Shown one piece after another: positions 32,556 through 43,007 of a stretch of 64,000 bases of DNA. Below the pieces are notes generated by a model. It was given only the letters and a program-made list of their open reading frames with translations. It was not told the DNA's origin and searched no databases. The translations under genes and the position numbers were made by a program. This stretch comes from Branchinecta lynchi (taxonomy: Eukaryota > Arthropoda > Branchiopoda > Anostraca > Branchinectidae), in contig JAKZAP010000016.1 of the NCBI GenBank assembly GCA_023053575.1, forward strand, positions 10,744,030-10,808,029. The letters run 5' to 3'. Within the stretch, counting starts at the first letter, position 1, and the number at the start of each line of letters is the position of its first letter.

Positions 32556-32980
32556 AGTTACGTTTTTGCAGATACCATGGTATCTGATACCATGGTTCAG
32601 AGTCATTTTTGCAGTTATCGGGGTATCTGATACCACGGTCAAAAGGCGTTTCTGCAGTTATCGTGGTATATGGGCAGTTATTGTGGTAACAGATATCCAG
32701 ATACCAAGGTCCGACCGTGGTAACTGGTCGTGGTATCTGAAAAGTCATCTCACTTTCATCAAATTTTGTCAGATTGGTGAAAAAGAAGTTTAGCACTTAG
32801 TGATGGGACTGAATATCTGTTTTCTTTTGAGATGACTTCGAAAGGCGCAATTTCGGCAATTGTCGTTCTTGAAGAGCAACCGTATATCAGATACCATGGT
32901 AACTGCAAAAACGACTAATTGCAGATCCAGTTACCATAGTAACAAATATCATGGTCCATGGTATCTGCAAAAACACAACT
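32556..32980. mobile_element. AGTTRCG MITE (family iii) with CCATGG palindromes, copy 1
   Basis: The ends are AGTTACGTTTTTGCAGATACC and GGTATCTGCAAAAACACAACT. The left end runs into an 18-bp palindrome CAGATACCATGGTATCTG at 32569-32586. Several further GATACCATGGTA-type motifs are spread through it. A copy with the same plan lies at 40447-40838. Confidence 0.75.
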
Positions 32981-33263
32981 AATTTTTGCCATTCAAAACT
33001 TTACACAAAATCAAAATGGTTCAGTTTACGAAAATGTTTGGTAGTTTTCGTTCATACTAGTTAGAAGCCCATTAGAAGTGGTAAAAAATTACTACTTAAG
33101 GTCGCAGGGGCATTTTATAGTATCATGTTTTTCTACATATCAGTACAGTTCGTGCTTGTCCATCTAGGAACTCCTGAACATCTGGATCTCAGCATTATAT
33201 TCCCATTCCCGTCCTTCTATTCCAACATTTTTAAACAATTCCTTGCATTCCGTTCCCTTGAAA
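32981..33263. other. unassigned spacer
   Basis: No feature is recognised. Confidence 0.35.
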
Positions 33264-33877
33264 TGATTCTCGCCATTCCAGGAACTAACCCAAAAGGCTT
33301 ATTTCTCTTCTAGCCAACCAGCTGTTGCTTTACTTAGCGAGCGGAAAAACCAATATGAGACAAAATTAAGACGATTTTCTCCGAGGAATATAAGGAGAGG
33401 CTTTTCCAGTGGACGAAGGGATTACAATGCGCTCCCGGAACAACCCCACATTCCCATTCTGATCACAGGGAAGATAGATAGAACGAAGGAGAAGCCGAAG
33501 GAGATCGTGGATATACTAAAAGGATTCCCAAGTTTCGAGCAAATGTTTCACGAGGATGGGCTGTTTATCTACGAATCCCCTTGACTTTTCAAATTCAGGA
33601 AGTTCTGCGAAATTTCATCCGAAACTTTAATCTTCAAACCGAACAAACGACTCTGAAAGTGACTTGGTCCTAGCAAACTATCCAAGTGAAGGCTTTTGAC
33701 CACTCAGGGGAAGACGACAAGCATTTTCTGACAAATCCGAACGTTCATAAAGAAGAGAGGGAGAGATACAAATACAAAATTTGCTATAGAGACCGGAGCG
33801 TACCCGACGAAAACGGAAAAAGGACAATTGAAAAATTGAATGTTGTGATGTATAAGATTTTCGACCTTAGACACTAG
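33264..33877 (+). other. coding-like segment of unknown identity
   Basis: A + strand frame without ATG is open from about 33264 to a TGA at 33583. It includes RRGFSSGRRDYNALPEQPHI, PILITGKIDRTKEKPKEIV and a hydrophilic end FHEDGLFIYESP. A second ORF at 33686-33877 (MKAFDHSGEDDKHFLTNPN..., ending KLNVVMYKIFDLRH) follows in another register. Composition looks protein-like and basic, unlike flanking repeats. It may be a decayed retroelement or host exons; no domain is recognised. It ends directly at an AGTTGCG repeat. Confidence 0.3.
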
Positions 33878-34140
33878 TTGCGTTTTTTGTCTCTGCTCTG
33901 TTCGCTGTTTTCTCTATGTTTTATATTTTTCCCGTTTTTGACAAAACACGGAATACGATGTTTCTCATTTTCCCCGTCTTTGTATGCTGTTCCGTGTTCT
34001 ATGTTCCACTGTCTGTTTGGCAAAACAAGGAAAAGGTCGGCCCCCGACGATGATATGATGAATGAACGAACATAGTTGCGTTTTTTGTCTCTGGTTTCTG
34101 TTCTGTGTTCACAGTTGTCTGGTCTGGATGAAAAAAACGG
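33878..34140 (+). mobile_element. AGTTGCG element (family ii), copy 1
   Basis: Begins AGTTGCGTTTTTTGTCTCTG, then CTCTGTTCGCTGTTTTCTC and ATGTTTTATATTTTTCCC. A second AGTTGCGTTTTTTGTCTCTGG start lies at 34075. It matches the two ends of 45594-46015. Confidence 0.6.
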
Positions 34141-34468
34141 TCTTACTGAAATGTCGGTGTTTGTTAACTATTCTAAGCAGGCTAAGTTTTTCTAGACCTT
34201 TTGTGAGTCTTTGTTGATTATTTAATCCTAGTGTCTAATCGGAAATGACACATTGATGGTTCAAACTTTTACCACAAAAAAGAACTCTCGCTTCCATTTG
34301 GTCAGTACCGACCCAACGGCGTAAAAACCGACCAGAGGGATGCGAGAGTTCCTTTTTTTGGTAAAGTTCGGACGCCTCAAGATCTCTTTTCTGATCAAGC
34401 TTTGCTCCAAACAATGACTGAACAATCAAGAAATATTCCTTGAGACCAAGCTGACTTTGAAACATACA
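34141..34468. other. unassigned spacer
   Basis: GGGATGCGAGAGTTCC near 34337 pairs loosely with GAACTCTCGC near 34282, a local hairpin of about 80 bp. Otherwise nothing is seen. Confidence 0.35.
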
Positions 34469-34662
34469 TTCAAATAATGTATACAACGGATACGTCAGCT
34501 GCGATGCTTAATCAGCGATATTTCAGTACTCTTACAGGTTTGTTTCCTTCCCCGACGTTGACCCTGAAGATTGACAGCCTGATGAGGACCCTTGCCAAGA
34601 AGGTCCGAAATATCGCGGATGAAGCATCGTAGCTGACGTATCCGTTGTGTACATTATTTGAA
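34469..34662. mobile_element. hairpin element, second copy
   Basis: Arms 34469-34524 and 34607-34662 (TTCAAATAATGTATACAACGG..) are inverted copies with about five mismatches. The loop contains CCTGATGAGGACCCTTGCC and AAGAAGGTCCGAA. Same family as 31052-31246. Confidence 0.8.
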
Positions 34663-35870
34663 TATACACTTGATGACTATCTCTCCCTTCCGATGCAGAA
34701 TCTCCGGGTACCTGCGGAAGAACGGAAGAAACGGTGTCACAGATCCTGAGACAGCGCGTCTCAGGATTTGAGTCATTGAGGTTGAGTCGTTACGGACACG
34801 TTTACTCCTTCTTCCTGAGAATCACTGGCGTGTTTTGTGGCGTGAGTATAAGCAACTAATATCGGCACCCAGTCGAGGTGCCATTATCCACTCTGCAAGC
34901 TCAACCAAGAAGAGGATAATTCCTCCTGGACGGCGATCCCAGTTGAAGTGCCATAGCCATCAACATCTTAAAAGAAGATCAACCGGAAGGCGAGAAGGGT
35001 CGCTCTCCCCAGCTGTCCCGATGCCGTTAATGATTAGAAGAAGAAGAAGTACCGATCAAAGAGTAGATAGCCTACAGAATAAAACGCAAATGTCCCTGCA
35101 TGAAAGGCGAATTCAGGAGGGGGAGAACTTCATTTTGGGTTTGGCCGTTTTTAGCCTTTTATAATGGAGACTATGTACCCTTCATTTTCATCTACTTTAA
35201 CAAAGTAGCTGATTTTGTCATTTAGATATTAATTTGCAGCTAAAACTGAATTTCCCGCCCGTACTTCGAGCCGCAAAATCTTAAAATCACTGCGTGACTT
35301 GTTTTCAAATACTCTATATGACTCCAAAACAAGCAACGCGAAGAACGAGAAACGTCACCCGAGCGACGAATCGAATTCTGTCAACCAATGAACGGCATTG
35401 GTTGGGGACAGCTCTGGTGACGCTTCCGGTTCTTCCGCAAGTTACACGGCGATTCTTCATCGGCACAAAGAGTTAGTCATCGGCTCTTCGTCCGGACGAA
35501 GAATCGCAGTCACAACAAACGGTGATGATTGGTTAACATGAGATTCGAGTCAATTTTTAGGTTATTTTAGTTATGTTTCTTATCCTTCCCAAAGATCAAC
35601 GGCATGTTTCGGACTTGGTCATATTGAATATTGGAGCCACAAGGAGAGCCCTAAAAGCCTTATTGGTAGTGGAAACAGACTTGTGGGCTGTACAACCTAG
35701 CCACAGCCCTCAGTGGGGGTTGCGCGAAAACGTATTAGGATACGTGTATTATTACAACATATTTTGTATTTGCTTTCCAATGAAGGAATAATGATCTTCC
35801 AGCAGGATAGTAAGATTCAGCTTTTCTTCGCATATTTAATAGTAAAACCGTGACAACAGCAAGCACTGAA
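34663..35870. other. unassigned with two retroelement-like motif copies
   Basis: 34745-34835 (TTGAGTC..TACGGACACG.TTACTCC then TTCTTCCTGAG.ATCACTGGC) repeats 19470-19530. 35573-35630 encodes LPKDQRHVSDLVI, like LLLPEDHWRVLDLVIE at 19505-19550. These suggest fragments of one retroelement family. The open frame at 34835-35164 is Arg/Ser-rich and unrecognised. Confidence 0.35.
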
Positions 35871-36374
35871 GTAGTTATATCTCCGAGCTCAGAGGCGGCT
35901 TAAAGGGCTTGGGCGTGGGAGGTGACGACCTCAGAATATACGACCGGCAGATGTCCGGCAAGGCGCAAGGGTCACACCAGTTAGAAACAATAGCCAAGAA
36001 ACACAGCCCCACTTGCAGGAAACTTTGCGAATTTAAAGCAACATTACAGCTAGTATTTGTATGGTTAAGGTGAACGCATTCATAATAACAGGAATTCGCT
36101 TCCGCAATACCCCAACCTGCAGCAGTTTCTAACGACTGCATATTAGACAATGAAAATGAGCGCCGCGGGGAAAACTTTTGAAGTAGGCTATGGCTTCCTT
36201 CGTGCAAAATACCACTTTCCAGGGGCGTCCCGGGGGAGGGGCGGGGGGAGCGCAGCCCCCGCCCCCTATGCTTTGGGTATTCTGTCAAATTTCCTCTAAA
36301 AACGAAAAATTGGTTCAAAACGGGCATCGCTGCGAAGCCGTGATGCCCTTTTCATAAAATCGTTGTCCCCGCAT
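35871..36374. repeat. unassigned; CAGGGGCGTC end with G:C hairpin at 36218-36266
   Basis: CCAGGGGCGTCCCGGGGG is followed by GGGGCGGGGG-(loop)-CCCCCGCCCC, a ~10-bp G:C stem, as at 12260. GGGCATCGCTGCGAAGCCGTGATGCCC near 36322 is another short hairpin. The - strand open frame over this region is not a recognised protein. Confidence 0.4.
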
Positions 36375-37040
36375 TTCGAAACTGGGTGATTTAACGTGTT
36401 TATTGTTTCCCTTTATTTATCAAATTTGCTACTTCATCCGACTTTTGATTATTCCGCATCGATTTCACCGCATTCGGTCTGTCCCTTCGTAAATTCGGTG
36501 ATTTAACCTGTTTATTTGGCCTCCTTCGTTAGCGAATTGGGTAATTCACTGGACTTTTCTCAATTCGGTCATTAATCAGATTAATTTGGTTCTGATTCGT
36601 GACCGAATTCGATAATTCATCCAAGTTGTGTTCAGTACGCATCGATTTCGCCGCTTTGGTCCGTCCTTGCGTAAATTCGGAGATTTGACTTATTTATTTG
36701 GTCTCATTCTTTGCTGAATTCGGTAATTCGGTCGCATTCGGTCAGCACATTTCCTAATTCGGTCATTAGTCAAATTCATGTGGTTCTGATTCGTGACCGA
36801 ATACGATAATTCATCCCACTTTTGTTCAGTCCGGACAGTTTCGCCGCATCCGGTCCGTCCCTGCGTAAATTCGGTGATTTTACCTGTAATTTGGTCTCAT
36901 TCTTTACCGAATTCGTTAATTCGGTCGCATTCGGTCAGTCCATTTCACAGTTAAATTCGTCGAGATTCATTTGGTTCTGATTCCGTTATGACTGGATTTT
37001 TTTATTTCGTTTCTAAAATTAGACTTGTCGAATTCGGTTG
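36375..37040. repeat. ~185-bp tandem repeat rich in AATTCGGT
   Basis: CGTAAATTCGGTGATTT starts recur at 36489, 36670 and 36864 (spacing 181 and 194), each followed by TTTATTTGGTCTCATTC, TTCGGTCGCATTCGGTC and GTTCTGATTCGTGACCGAAT. About three units with diverged edges. Confidence 0.75.
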
Positions 37041-37592
37041 TTTTAGGTGGTTCTAACAAGAGTTTTATTTCATTACGGAATTCGGTTGTAATACCACTCT
37101 CGATCTGTTCCTTATTTTTTTTAGTTAGTTTTTCAGTACACTACGAATTCATGATTTGCTTCAACCCAGTTACTGAGTTTGGTAATTTAAATGGAATTTA
37201 TTTAGCTCTCGTTCTTTACCATTTACGGTAGCTTCAGCTGGTTGCTGTTAATTTTTTTACTTCTTAGGATTGCAGTACTTCAGGAAGAAGTACGTCTCGT
37301 CTCTTGACGTGAAAACTAGCCTACTTTTGTTTGCTGTAAGTTCCGAACAAATGTACTTTGTATCCACTTTACCCTGGATCGTCCTTTTAGTTGCCAGACA
37401 ACTCTGGGTTCAATAGGTAATCATTGGGATCGTAGAAGAGTACTTTTATCATCAGTGTTTCCACAAAATGCGGAGCATTTCGCAGTCTTCACTAGTTAGT
37501 TGGCGTTTGAGGCTTGGAATTTTGGGGGGCTTGAAAAATAGAACTTGAGACAGAACAGACTTATTCTGAATTTACGAGTGAAATAACAACAA
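37041..37592. other. unassigned; dispersed repeat at 37331-37412
   Basis: 37331-37412 matches 9431-9530. The remainder is AT-rich without features. Confidence 0.35.
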
Positions 37593-38070
37593 CAAGAGCA
37601 GAAAGCTCATATGGCACTTGCAAGAATAGGCAAAATATTGGCGGAAGTTTTTTGTTTGGGAGTTTTGTCGAATATTATTTTATATACTCTAGTAAGTAAA
37701 AGGTACTGTAAAAGGCATTTCTAGAACTCCTCTTCTTCGTTGGGCGGTTCAATGGTCTTCAATATGGTTTCGACAAATTTTGAGCAAAATGTACAGTTTC
37801 ATGACCTCGATGAGCTTATCATCATTTGTGCTTCAGGAGTGTTCATTAGAGATGAATCTCTAGCGCCCTCAAAGTGCGCATCGGCACAGCCAAATGCAAA
37901 AATAAAATAGTTTTTACGAACGATACATTCTCGTGATTTCCAAGGACCCGGCCGTGATCATTCTTATCTCAAGGGTTTTTGCCTACAAATGACCACAACA
38001 AACCCACGTATTGACGAATTCCTACTTTCATCCTCTGACAAAGCCTTGCAAGTGCCATGTGAGCTTCCAG
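37593..38070. mobile_element. short CAAGAGC..GGCACTTG element (~480 bp)
   Basis: The left end CAAGAGCAGAAAGCTCATATGGCACTTGCAA (37593-37623) and right end TTGCAAGTGCCATGTGAGCTTCCAG (38046-38070) form inverted termini. The interior carries 'CTCTAGCGCCCTCAAAGTGCGCATC', shared with 5091-5515 and the 20926 composite. No coding capacity. Confidence 0.7.
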
Positions 38071-38263
38071 TTTTTTTTTTCTGTCTTCGGGTTGCTACTT
38101 GCTATACTCTTGATTACTAACTCTTAGTGACGATGAAGAATGGCCGTGTGCCCAGCGAAGAGCCAGAAACTTCACGAAAACAAACGTTGTAGATTGATTT
38201 ACACATGATTTGAATCAGATGAAGAATCAGATTGAATCAGACCAAGCTGCTGTAAATCATATT
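38071..38263. other. unassigned spacer
   Basis: Contains short AATCAGATGAAGAATCAGATTGAATCAG repeats at 38208-38240. Confidence 0.35.
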
Positions 38264-38319
38264 TGACGCTGTCGTCAAATATGACGCTGTCGTCAAATAT
38301 GACGCTGTCCGTCAAATAT
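38264..38319. repeat. 18-bp tandem repeat, three units
   Basis: TGACGCTGTCGTCAAATA repeats at 38264, 38282 and 38300; the third has a one-base insertion. Each unit contains the inverted pair TGACG/CGTCA. Confidence 0.85.
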
Positions 38320-38980
38320 AATTTGAATCAATTTAGAAGGTTCATTTGGATGACGTTTCTTGTTCTTCTAGACGTTAACTGGGCCACTGGCATGTTTTGG
38401 ACTTGGTCACGATGAGGACAATTGTTGATACTTGAAATATTGTCACGCCCTGATGGTTACCCACAACAGATCGGGGATTTGAGTGACGCAAAAGCTAAAG
38501 ATTAAGACGTCTACGTTCGTATACGGACTTTAAATGATGCCTGCTAAAAGGACTTGTGTTAAAGCTTCCAAGACCTACACATTTTCTATGTTATTTCGTG
38601 ATTCTGATTTTGCCCCTTGATTAAAATACGGAAGACTGCTTCGTGGCCCTGCGTACCTACACATTCTAATCCAGTCCTCAGCTTCTACGTCTCTCAAACT
38701 TGTCCTCAATTGTCTTTCACCATCAATAGTAGTCAATATCTCAGACATAAGGGTTGCCCACTCTCGATTTTAATATATAGCACGTGCGCGGTGCCGGCAC
38801 CGATTGGCAGCAGCTCGCACCGGTTACCACATATAAAATTAGCATATTTAGAATCGGGAGTCGCCTAATTTATCTCTGGCAGCACTGATTCGGCCGGTGC
38901 CGACCTGTGCCAGGAAATGGTGTACAGCAGGTGCCGGGGAGTCGATAGCCCATCATAAACCTTCTTCTCCTACATGCAAC
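38320..38980. other. unassigned sequence
   Basis: 38345-38425 contains ACTGGCATGTTTTGGACTTGGTCA, similar to 19520 and 35610. The open frame 38617-38868 is unrecognised. A GC-richer patch with GTGCCGGCACCG lies near 38800. Confidence 0.3.
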
Positions 38981-40418
38981 AAGACCAAAGGTTTCGATGG
39001 GATCCCAAAAATTCAATATCTGATCCAGACAACTGGGTCTTGTCTTAGCCAGATCCAGTCTTCGCCAGACTCCTTGAACATTTTTACAATTAAAATTCAG
39101 AAACAGATTAAGGCCAAATAGCTAATCACCTGAGAAAACCAAGTTCAGATTTGGATTCAGCATGTGTGTTTACCCCTATAAGTCATATCTGTTTTGACGA
39201 AAACTTCCTGCCACTTCTGCCAATTTCCCGGTTCCGGCCGAACTCCAGAACTACTTGTCCGGCGAAAAAAGAAAGCTCAAAGACGAAATCAGGGTATCTT
39301 CTTTCCCCAGTAATGAACATCTAATCAACTTCAAATAGAAATTTAGCTTATAACAAATTTTCCGATTCCAGCCGGATTCCGGTCGAACTATATGTCCGGG
39401 TAAAATACGATTGTGACACAGGGACTCAGCATCTCTTCTTACCCCTAAATCGCTTATCTAATCAACTAGAAATAAAACTTTGACTTCCAACAGTTTTCCG
39501 GTTTTGGCCGGATTCCGGACGAACTACATGTCCGGGTAGAAACTTATTTTCACATAAGTGTTCAGCATGTCTTCTTGCCCTAAATCGAACATCCAATCAA
39601 CTCCAAATTAAACTTTTAATTTTGACAAACTTTCCGGTTTGGGCCGGATTCCGGTCGAAATACTTGTCCGTCGAGAAAATAGTTTTCACCATCGTCTTCA
39701 GCATGTCTCCCTACCTCTAAATCGAACATTTAATCAACTTCAAATAAAACTTTTACTTTCAACAAACTTTCCGGTTTGGGCCGGATTCCGGGCGAAATAC
39801 TTGTCCATCGAGAAAATAGTTTTCAACATCGTCTTCAGCATGTCTTCCTACCCCTAAATCGAACATCTAATCAATTTCAAATAAAACTTTTACTTTCAAC
39901 AATCTTTCCGGTTTTGGCCGGATTCCGGACGAAATACTTGTCCGTCGAGAAAATAATTTTCACCATCGTCTTCAGCATGTCTTCCTACCCCTAAATCGAA
40001 CATCTAATCAACTTCAAATAAAACTTTTACTTTCAACAAACTTTCCGGTTTTGGCCGGATTCCGGGCGAACTACTTGTCCGATGACAAAATGGTTTTCAC
40101 CATCGTGTTCAGCATGTCTTCTTACCCCATAATCGACTATCACATTAGCTGTTTCAAAATATTTTGTTTGTCCCTTAATTTCAATCCCCTCCCCCACCCC
40201 TAAATGTAGAGCTACAATGCCCATCTACGAACTTGACTGGTCCGACGACCCAACGAACCTTCTCACCAAGTTTCATCAAAATATCTCATTCCCTTCGAGA
40301 GTTATCGTGCTTACAGACGGACGGACAGACGGACGGACGGACGGACGGACGGACGGACAGACGGACAACTTTTGCGATGTCATAGGTATCCCTCCACTTA
40401 CGTTTTGGGATCCCAAAA
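38981..40418 (+). mobile_element. GGGATCCC element, complete reference copy
   Basis: 5' end: ACCAAAGGTTTCGATGGGATCCCAAAAATT (from 38985). Seven tandem cores follow, with the marker GAAxTACTTGTCCGxCG at 39248, 39384, 39521, 39657, 39794, 39931 and 40068: a 136-137-bp period. Then come a unique block (40140-40310), an (ACGG)n microsatellite (about 40316-40366), and CATAGGTATCCCTCCACTTACG ending in the 16-bp palindrome TTTTGGGATCCCAAAA (40403-40418). No transposase or helicase is encoded; open frames of 72 codons arise from the repeat. The plan (short inverted end motifs, microsatellite, ~140-bp tandem core) is that of non-autonomous Helentron/HINE-type or pearl-type elements. Confidence 0.8.
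40316..40366 (+). repeat. (ACGG)n microsatellite
   Basis: ACGGACGG units with two ACAG variants. Related TCCG/ACGG tracts occur at the same relative place in the other element copies and near the GGCACTTG hairpins. Confidence 0.9.
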
Positions 40419-40446
40419 AAAGAAATGAAAAAGGAAAGGAGACGTT

Positions 40447-40838
40447 AATTGCGTGTTTGCAGATACCTCGGTCTAAAGTCGTTTTTGCAGTGACCGTGGT
40501 ATATGATACCGCAATCAACCGCGATCGTTTCTGCAGTTACTGAGAATTTGGTCAGTTACCCTGGTATATGAAAAGTCGTCTCACTTTCATCATCACCAAT
40601 ACAAGAGCTTAGATTTTTGTCTAATTCGTGGAAAAGCAGTTTGGCACTTGATTTAAGCCTTAGTGGATATAAGTATTTCTTTTGGGGTGAGTTCTAAAAG
40701 CGCAAATTCAGTAACTGTCGTTTTTACAAACCAACAGTAGTATCAGATACCATGGTAACTGCGAAAAAAAAACCCGACAAAAATCCAGTTACAGTCACCG
40801 TGGTGTCAGATACTATGGTATCTGCGAAACACACAACT
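40447..40838. mobile_element. AGTTRCG MITE (family iii), copy 2
   Basis: Ends AATTGCGTGTTTGCAGATACC and GTATCTGCGAAACACACAACT. It shares TATCAGATACCATGGTAACTGC (about 40742) and 'AAAAGTCGTCTCACTTTCATCA' with 32556-32980. It sits 28 bp after the end of a GGGATCCC element. Confidence 0.7.
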
Positions 40839-41099
40839 ATTAAAACTCTCAGATATGGCTTTGTTAATTATTCACTGATGATTCATGTATCGTATGGAAG
40901 GAATTTAAGAATCTAACCGAACTGCACCCAGGTAGCGAGCAAAGGGGTTAGACACTTGCAAGTAGCAACCTAAAGGGTTTGCAGTTTCGTCAGTGTTTAT
41001 GGTACGTTCATGAAGAGAAAATTTGGCGTTTATCAGGAAATACATGGAGCAGTTAGTTGCAAGCAGAAGCGTTGTATTTTGGGCCTGCAAGGAGTCGGT
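40839..41099. other. unassigned; possibly a degraded module
   Basis: GGTTAGACACTTGCAAGTAGC..GGGTTTGCAGTTTCG (about 40947-40995) faintly recalls the 1.8-kb module. Confidence 0.3.
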
Positions 41100-41370
41100 T
41101 TGACCGAGTCTCTGTGATTCCCTTACATTTAACATAAGTTTCTGTAAATGATTTATCCTGAGCATCAGTTAGTTATTCTCACAAAGTTCCATCCCGATCT
41201 CTCCAATCTAAGCCGGTCACGTATCCCCCCCCCCCCCAGTTGTTGTCGGATCCGGTCTAGACATGAAAACGATCACCAGAGACATGCTCTCTGTTCAATT
41301 ACAAAATTTCACTCAAATCCGATCACCCGTCCCAAAGTTACGCATGACTCAATATTCCGGATTCTCCCTT
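41100..41370 (-). repeat. GGCACTTG-module cores, left part of an interrupted copy
   Basis: Reverse-oriented core sequence with CCATCCCGATCTCTCCAATCTAAGCC, a C14 run (41226-41239) and CTCAAATCCGATCACCCGTCCCAAAGTTAC. It continues at 43479 after the MULE cluster. Confidence 0.7.
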
Positions 41371-42433
41371 AGTCACAGGGACATTTCATCACATGACAAT
41401 TGGTCACACGAACTATTCGTCACAGGAAAAATCGTCACTAGGACAATTCGTCACTAGGACAGTTCGTCATGTTTTATAAAATTTGCTATTACAAAGGTAG
41501 TTTGGATTATATAAAAAATGCCACCCCTTCACAAGAGCTTGTTTGAATGAATCATTATTTTTAATCCTTGCTCTAATCTCCGATATTTAATCATCAGTCT
41601 CTCATAATCATCTTCTCGAGGAGAGCCAAGGATTTATTAGTTAAATTTGGAACACGCAAAGACTGAGCGAGGTCGCTACATAAAATCTATTTTTAAGGAT
41701 TCTCATATACAAAACACGAATTCAAGCAAACAGCGATGTTCTCGAGAAGTGTTCGTTTTGCAGCGATTTTGCGCTCACCATGAGAATGCTGAAAGCGTTG
41801 GCTTTTCTCCCAATGGTGGATATCCGATCAGTGTTCTACCGCTATGTTCAAATCAGTCCATCTGAAGTATATCCAATCCTCGACTACTTCGAAGACCCTT
41901 ATGTAGAAGAAACATCACAGGCCATCAGGGCAAGCAGAAATGCTATCTTTTCTATCCCTGTCTGGAACGTCTTTGAGCGCGTCGTAGAAGACCTTCCTAG
42001 TACTAACAAAAATTTGAAGGATGGCATTCAGCATTCAACAAATATGTTGGAGCAGCTCATCAAAACATTTGTAAATTCATTTCGTTTCTGCTGCCGCAGC
42101 AATGCAAAACAAAAATGAGTATTGGGGGATTTGTTGCTGGGTGCCCGAACCAACCCAAGAAGTGGAAGTACGAAGACTTACCTGCGACTGAAAACCATAG
42201 TAGGGAGATATTGGTCTAGTCAAACTGACGTATTCGAATATATGCGGGAAATAGCTAATAAATACATGTTTTAATATATTATATAGCCATACGATTTTAA
42301 TGTAACAGAGTATTTAAGAATATATAGCTTAAAAACGAAATCAAAACTTCAAACCAGGCTCTCTGTGACAAAATGTCCGTATGGCGAATGGTCCTAATGA
42401 CGAATTGTCCTTGTCACGAATTGTCCTTGTGAC
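41371..42433 (+). mobile_element. Mutator-like element A with minisatellite ends
   Basis: The left end (41371-41470) is an array of degenerate AGGACAATTCGTCACT units. The right end (42363-42433) is the same unit inverted (GTGACGAATTGTCCTT), so the arrays act as terminal inverted repeats. Between them lies a transposase remnant (41640-42274). The A+T-rich subterminal block 42275-42360 recurs at 43250-43352. Confidence 0.7.
41640..42274 (+). pseudogene. MULE transposase C-terminal remnant
   Basis: The frame 41700-42117 reads SDVLEKCSFCSDFALTMRML, KALAFLPMVDI, YFEDPYVEE, IPVWNVFERVVEDLPSTNK and LKDGIQHSTNM. This is the C-terminal part of MULE transposases as found in animals, where the usual form is ..ALAF.P..D.., YFE..Y.G, ..P..WN.....L.RTNN..EGWH. 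After a frameshift the terminal block continues at about 42198-42274 as LKTIVGRYWSSQTDVFEYMR plus EIANKYMF and a stop. The N-terminal DDE catalytic region is missing and at least two frameshifts are present, so it is dead. It lies between minisatellite terminal arrays. Confidence 0.7.
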
Positions 42434-42768
42434 TTGCGGGAAATCGCTGGATTCTAGGACAATTGGTCACAGGACAAGTAGTCACATGACAATTCGTCAC
42501 AGACAATTCGTCACACGGGCAGTTAGGCACAGGGATAGTTCATCACATGAAAATTGGTCACACGGACTATTTGTCACAGGACGATTGGTCACTAGGACAT
42601 TTCGTCATATTTTAGAAAATTTGCTATTATAATGGTAGTCTGGATAAAATAAAAAATGCCACCCCTTCACAAGAGGTTGTTTGAATTAATATTTGAATCG
42701 TTATTTTTAATCCTGGCTCTAATCTCCGACATTTAATTATCAGTCTTAGTAATATATATTACCTGCAT

Positions 42769-42957
42769 AATTATGGAACAAGGCATAGTGATGACATGGT
42801 TGTGGATTTACGTCACGGTACCTGGTCTTCATTTTCAATGGAGCACATGGGTCCATCTGTATGGAATGAACAACCAGTGAGCAGCATTAGGGCGGCGGAA
42901 CACATACCTCAGTTTAAAAATAAATTAAAAAATTATTTTCTGGGGCATAAATCTTGA
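42769..42957 (+). pseudogene. LINE RT C-terminal fragment inside MULE element B
   Basis: A 62-codon frame reads NYGTRHSDDMVVDLRHGTWS, then MEHMGPSVWNEQPVSSIRAA and QFKNKLKNYFLGHKS. This is the RT tail pattern YxTRH.DD...., GP..WN..P..I, FK..LK.Y. No upstream RT is present, so it has been captured or truncated. Confidence 0.65.
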
Positions 42958-43007
42958 ATTTTATTATGGGTGACATACAATCGAAATCCAAACTTGAAAT
43001 AAGGCTC

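Noticed and set aside
32106..32796. Short - strand frames around 32106-32796
   Set aside because: The distal ones lie in a palindromic MITE and the proximal ones lack any recognised motif.
39639..40543. Three related 72-108-codon frames in the GGGATCCC element
   Set aside because: They arise from the 137-bp core and the ACGG microsatellite; other copies of the element do not keep them open.
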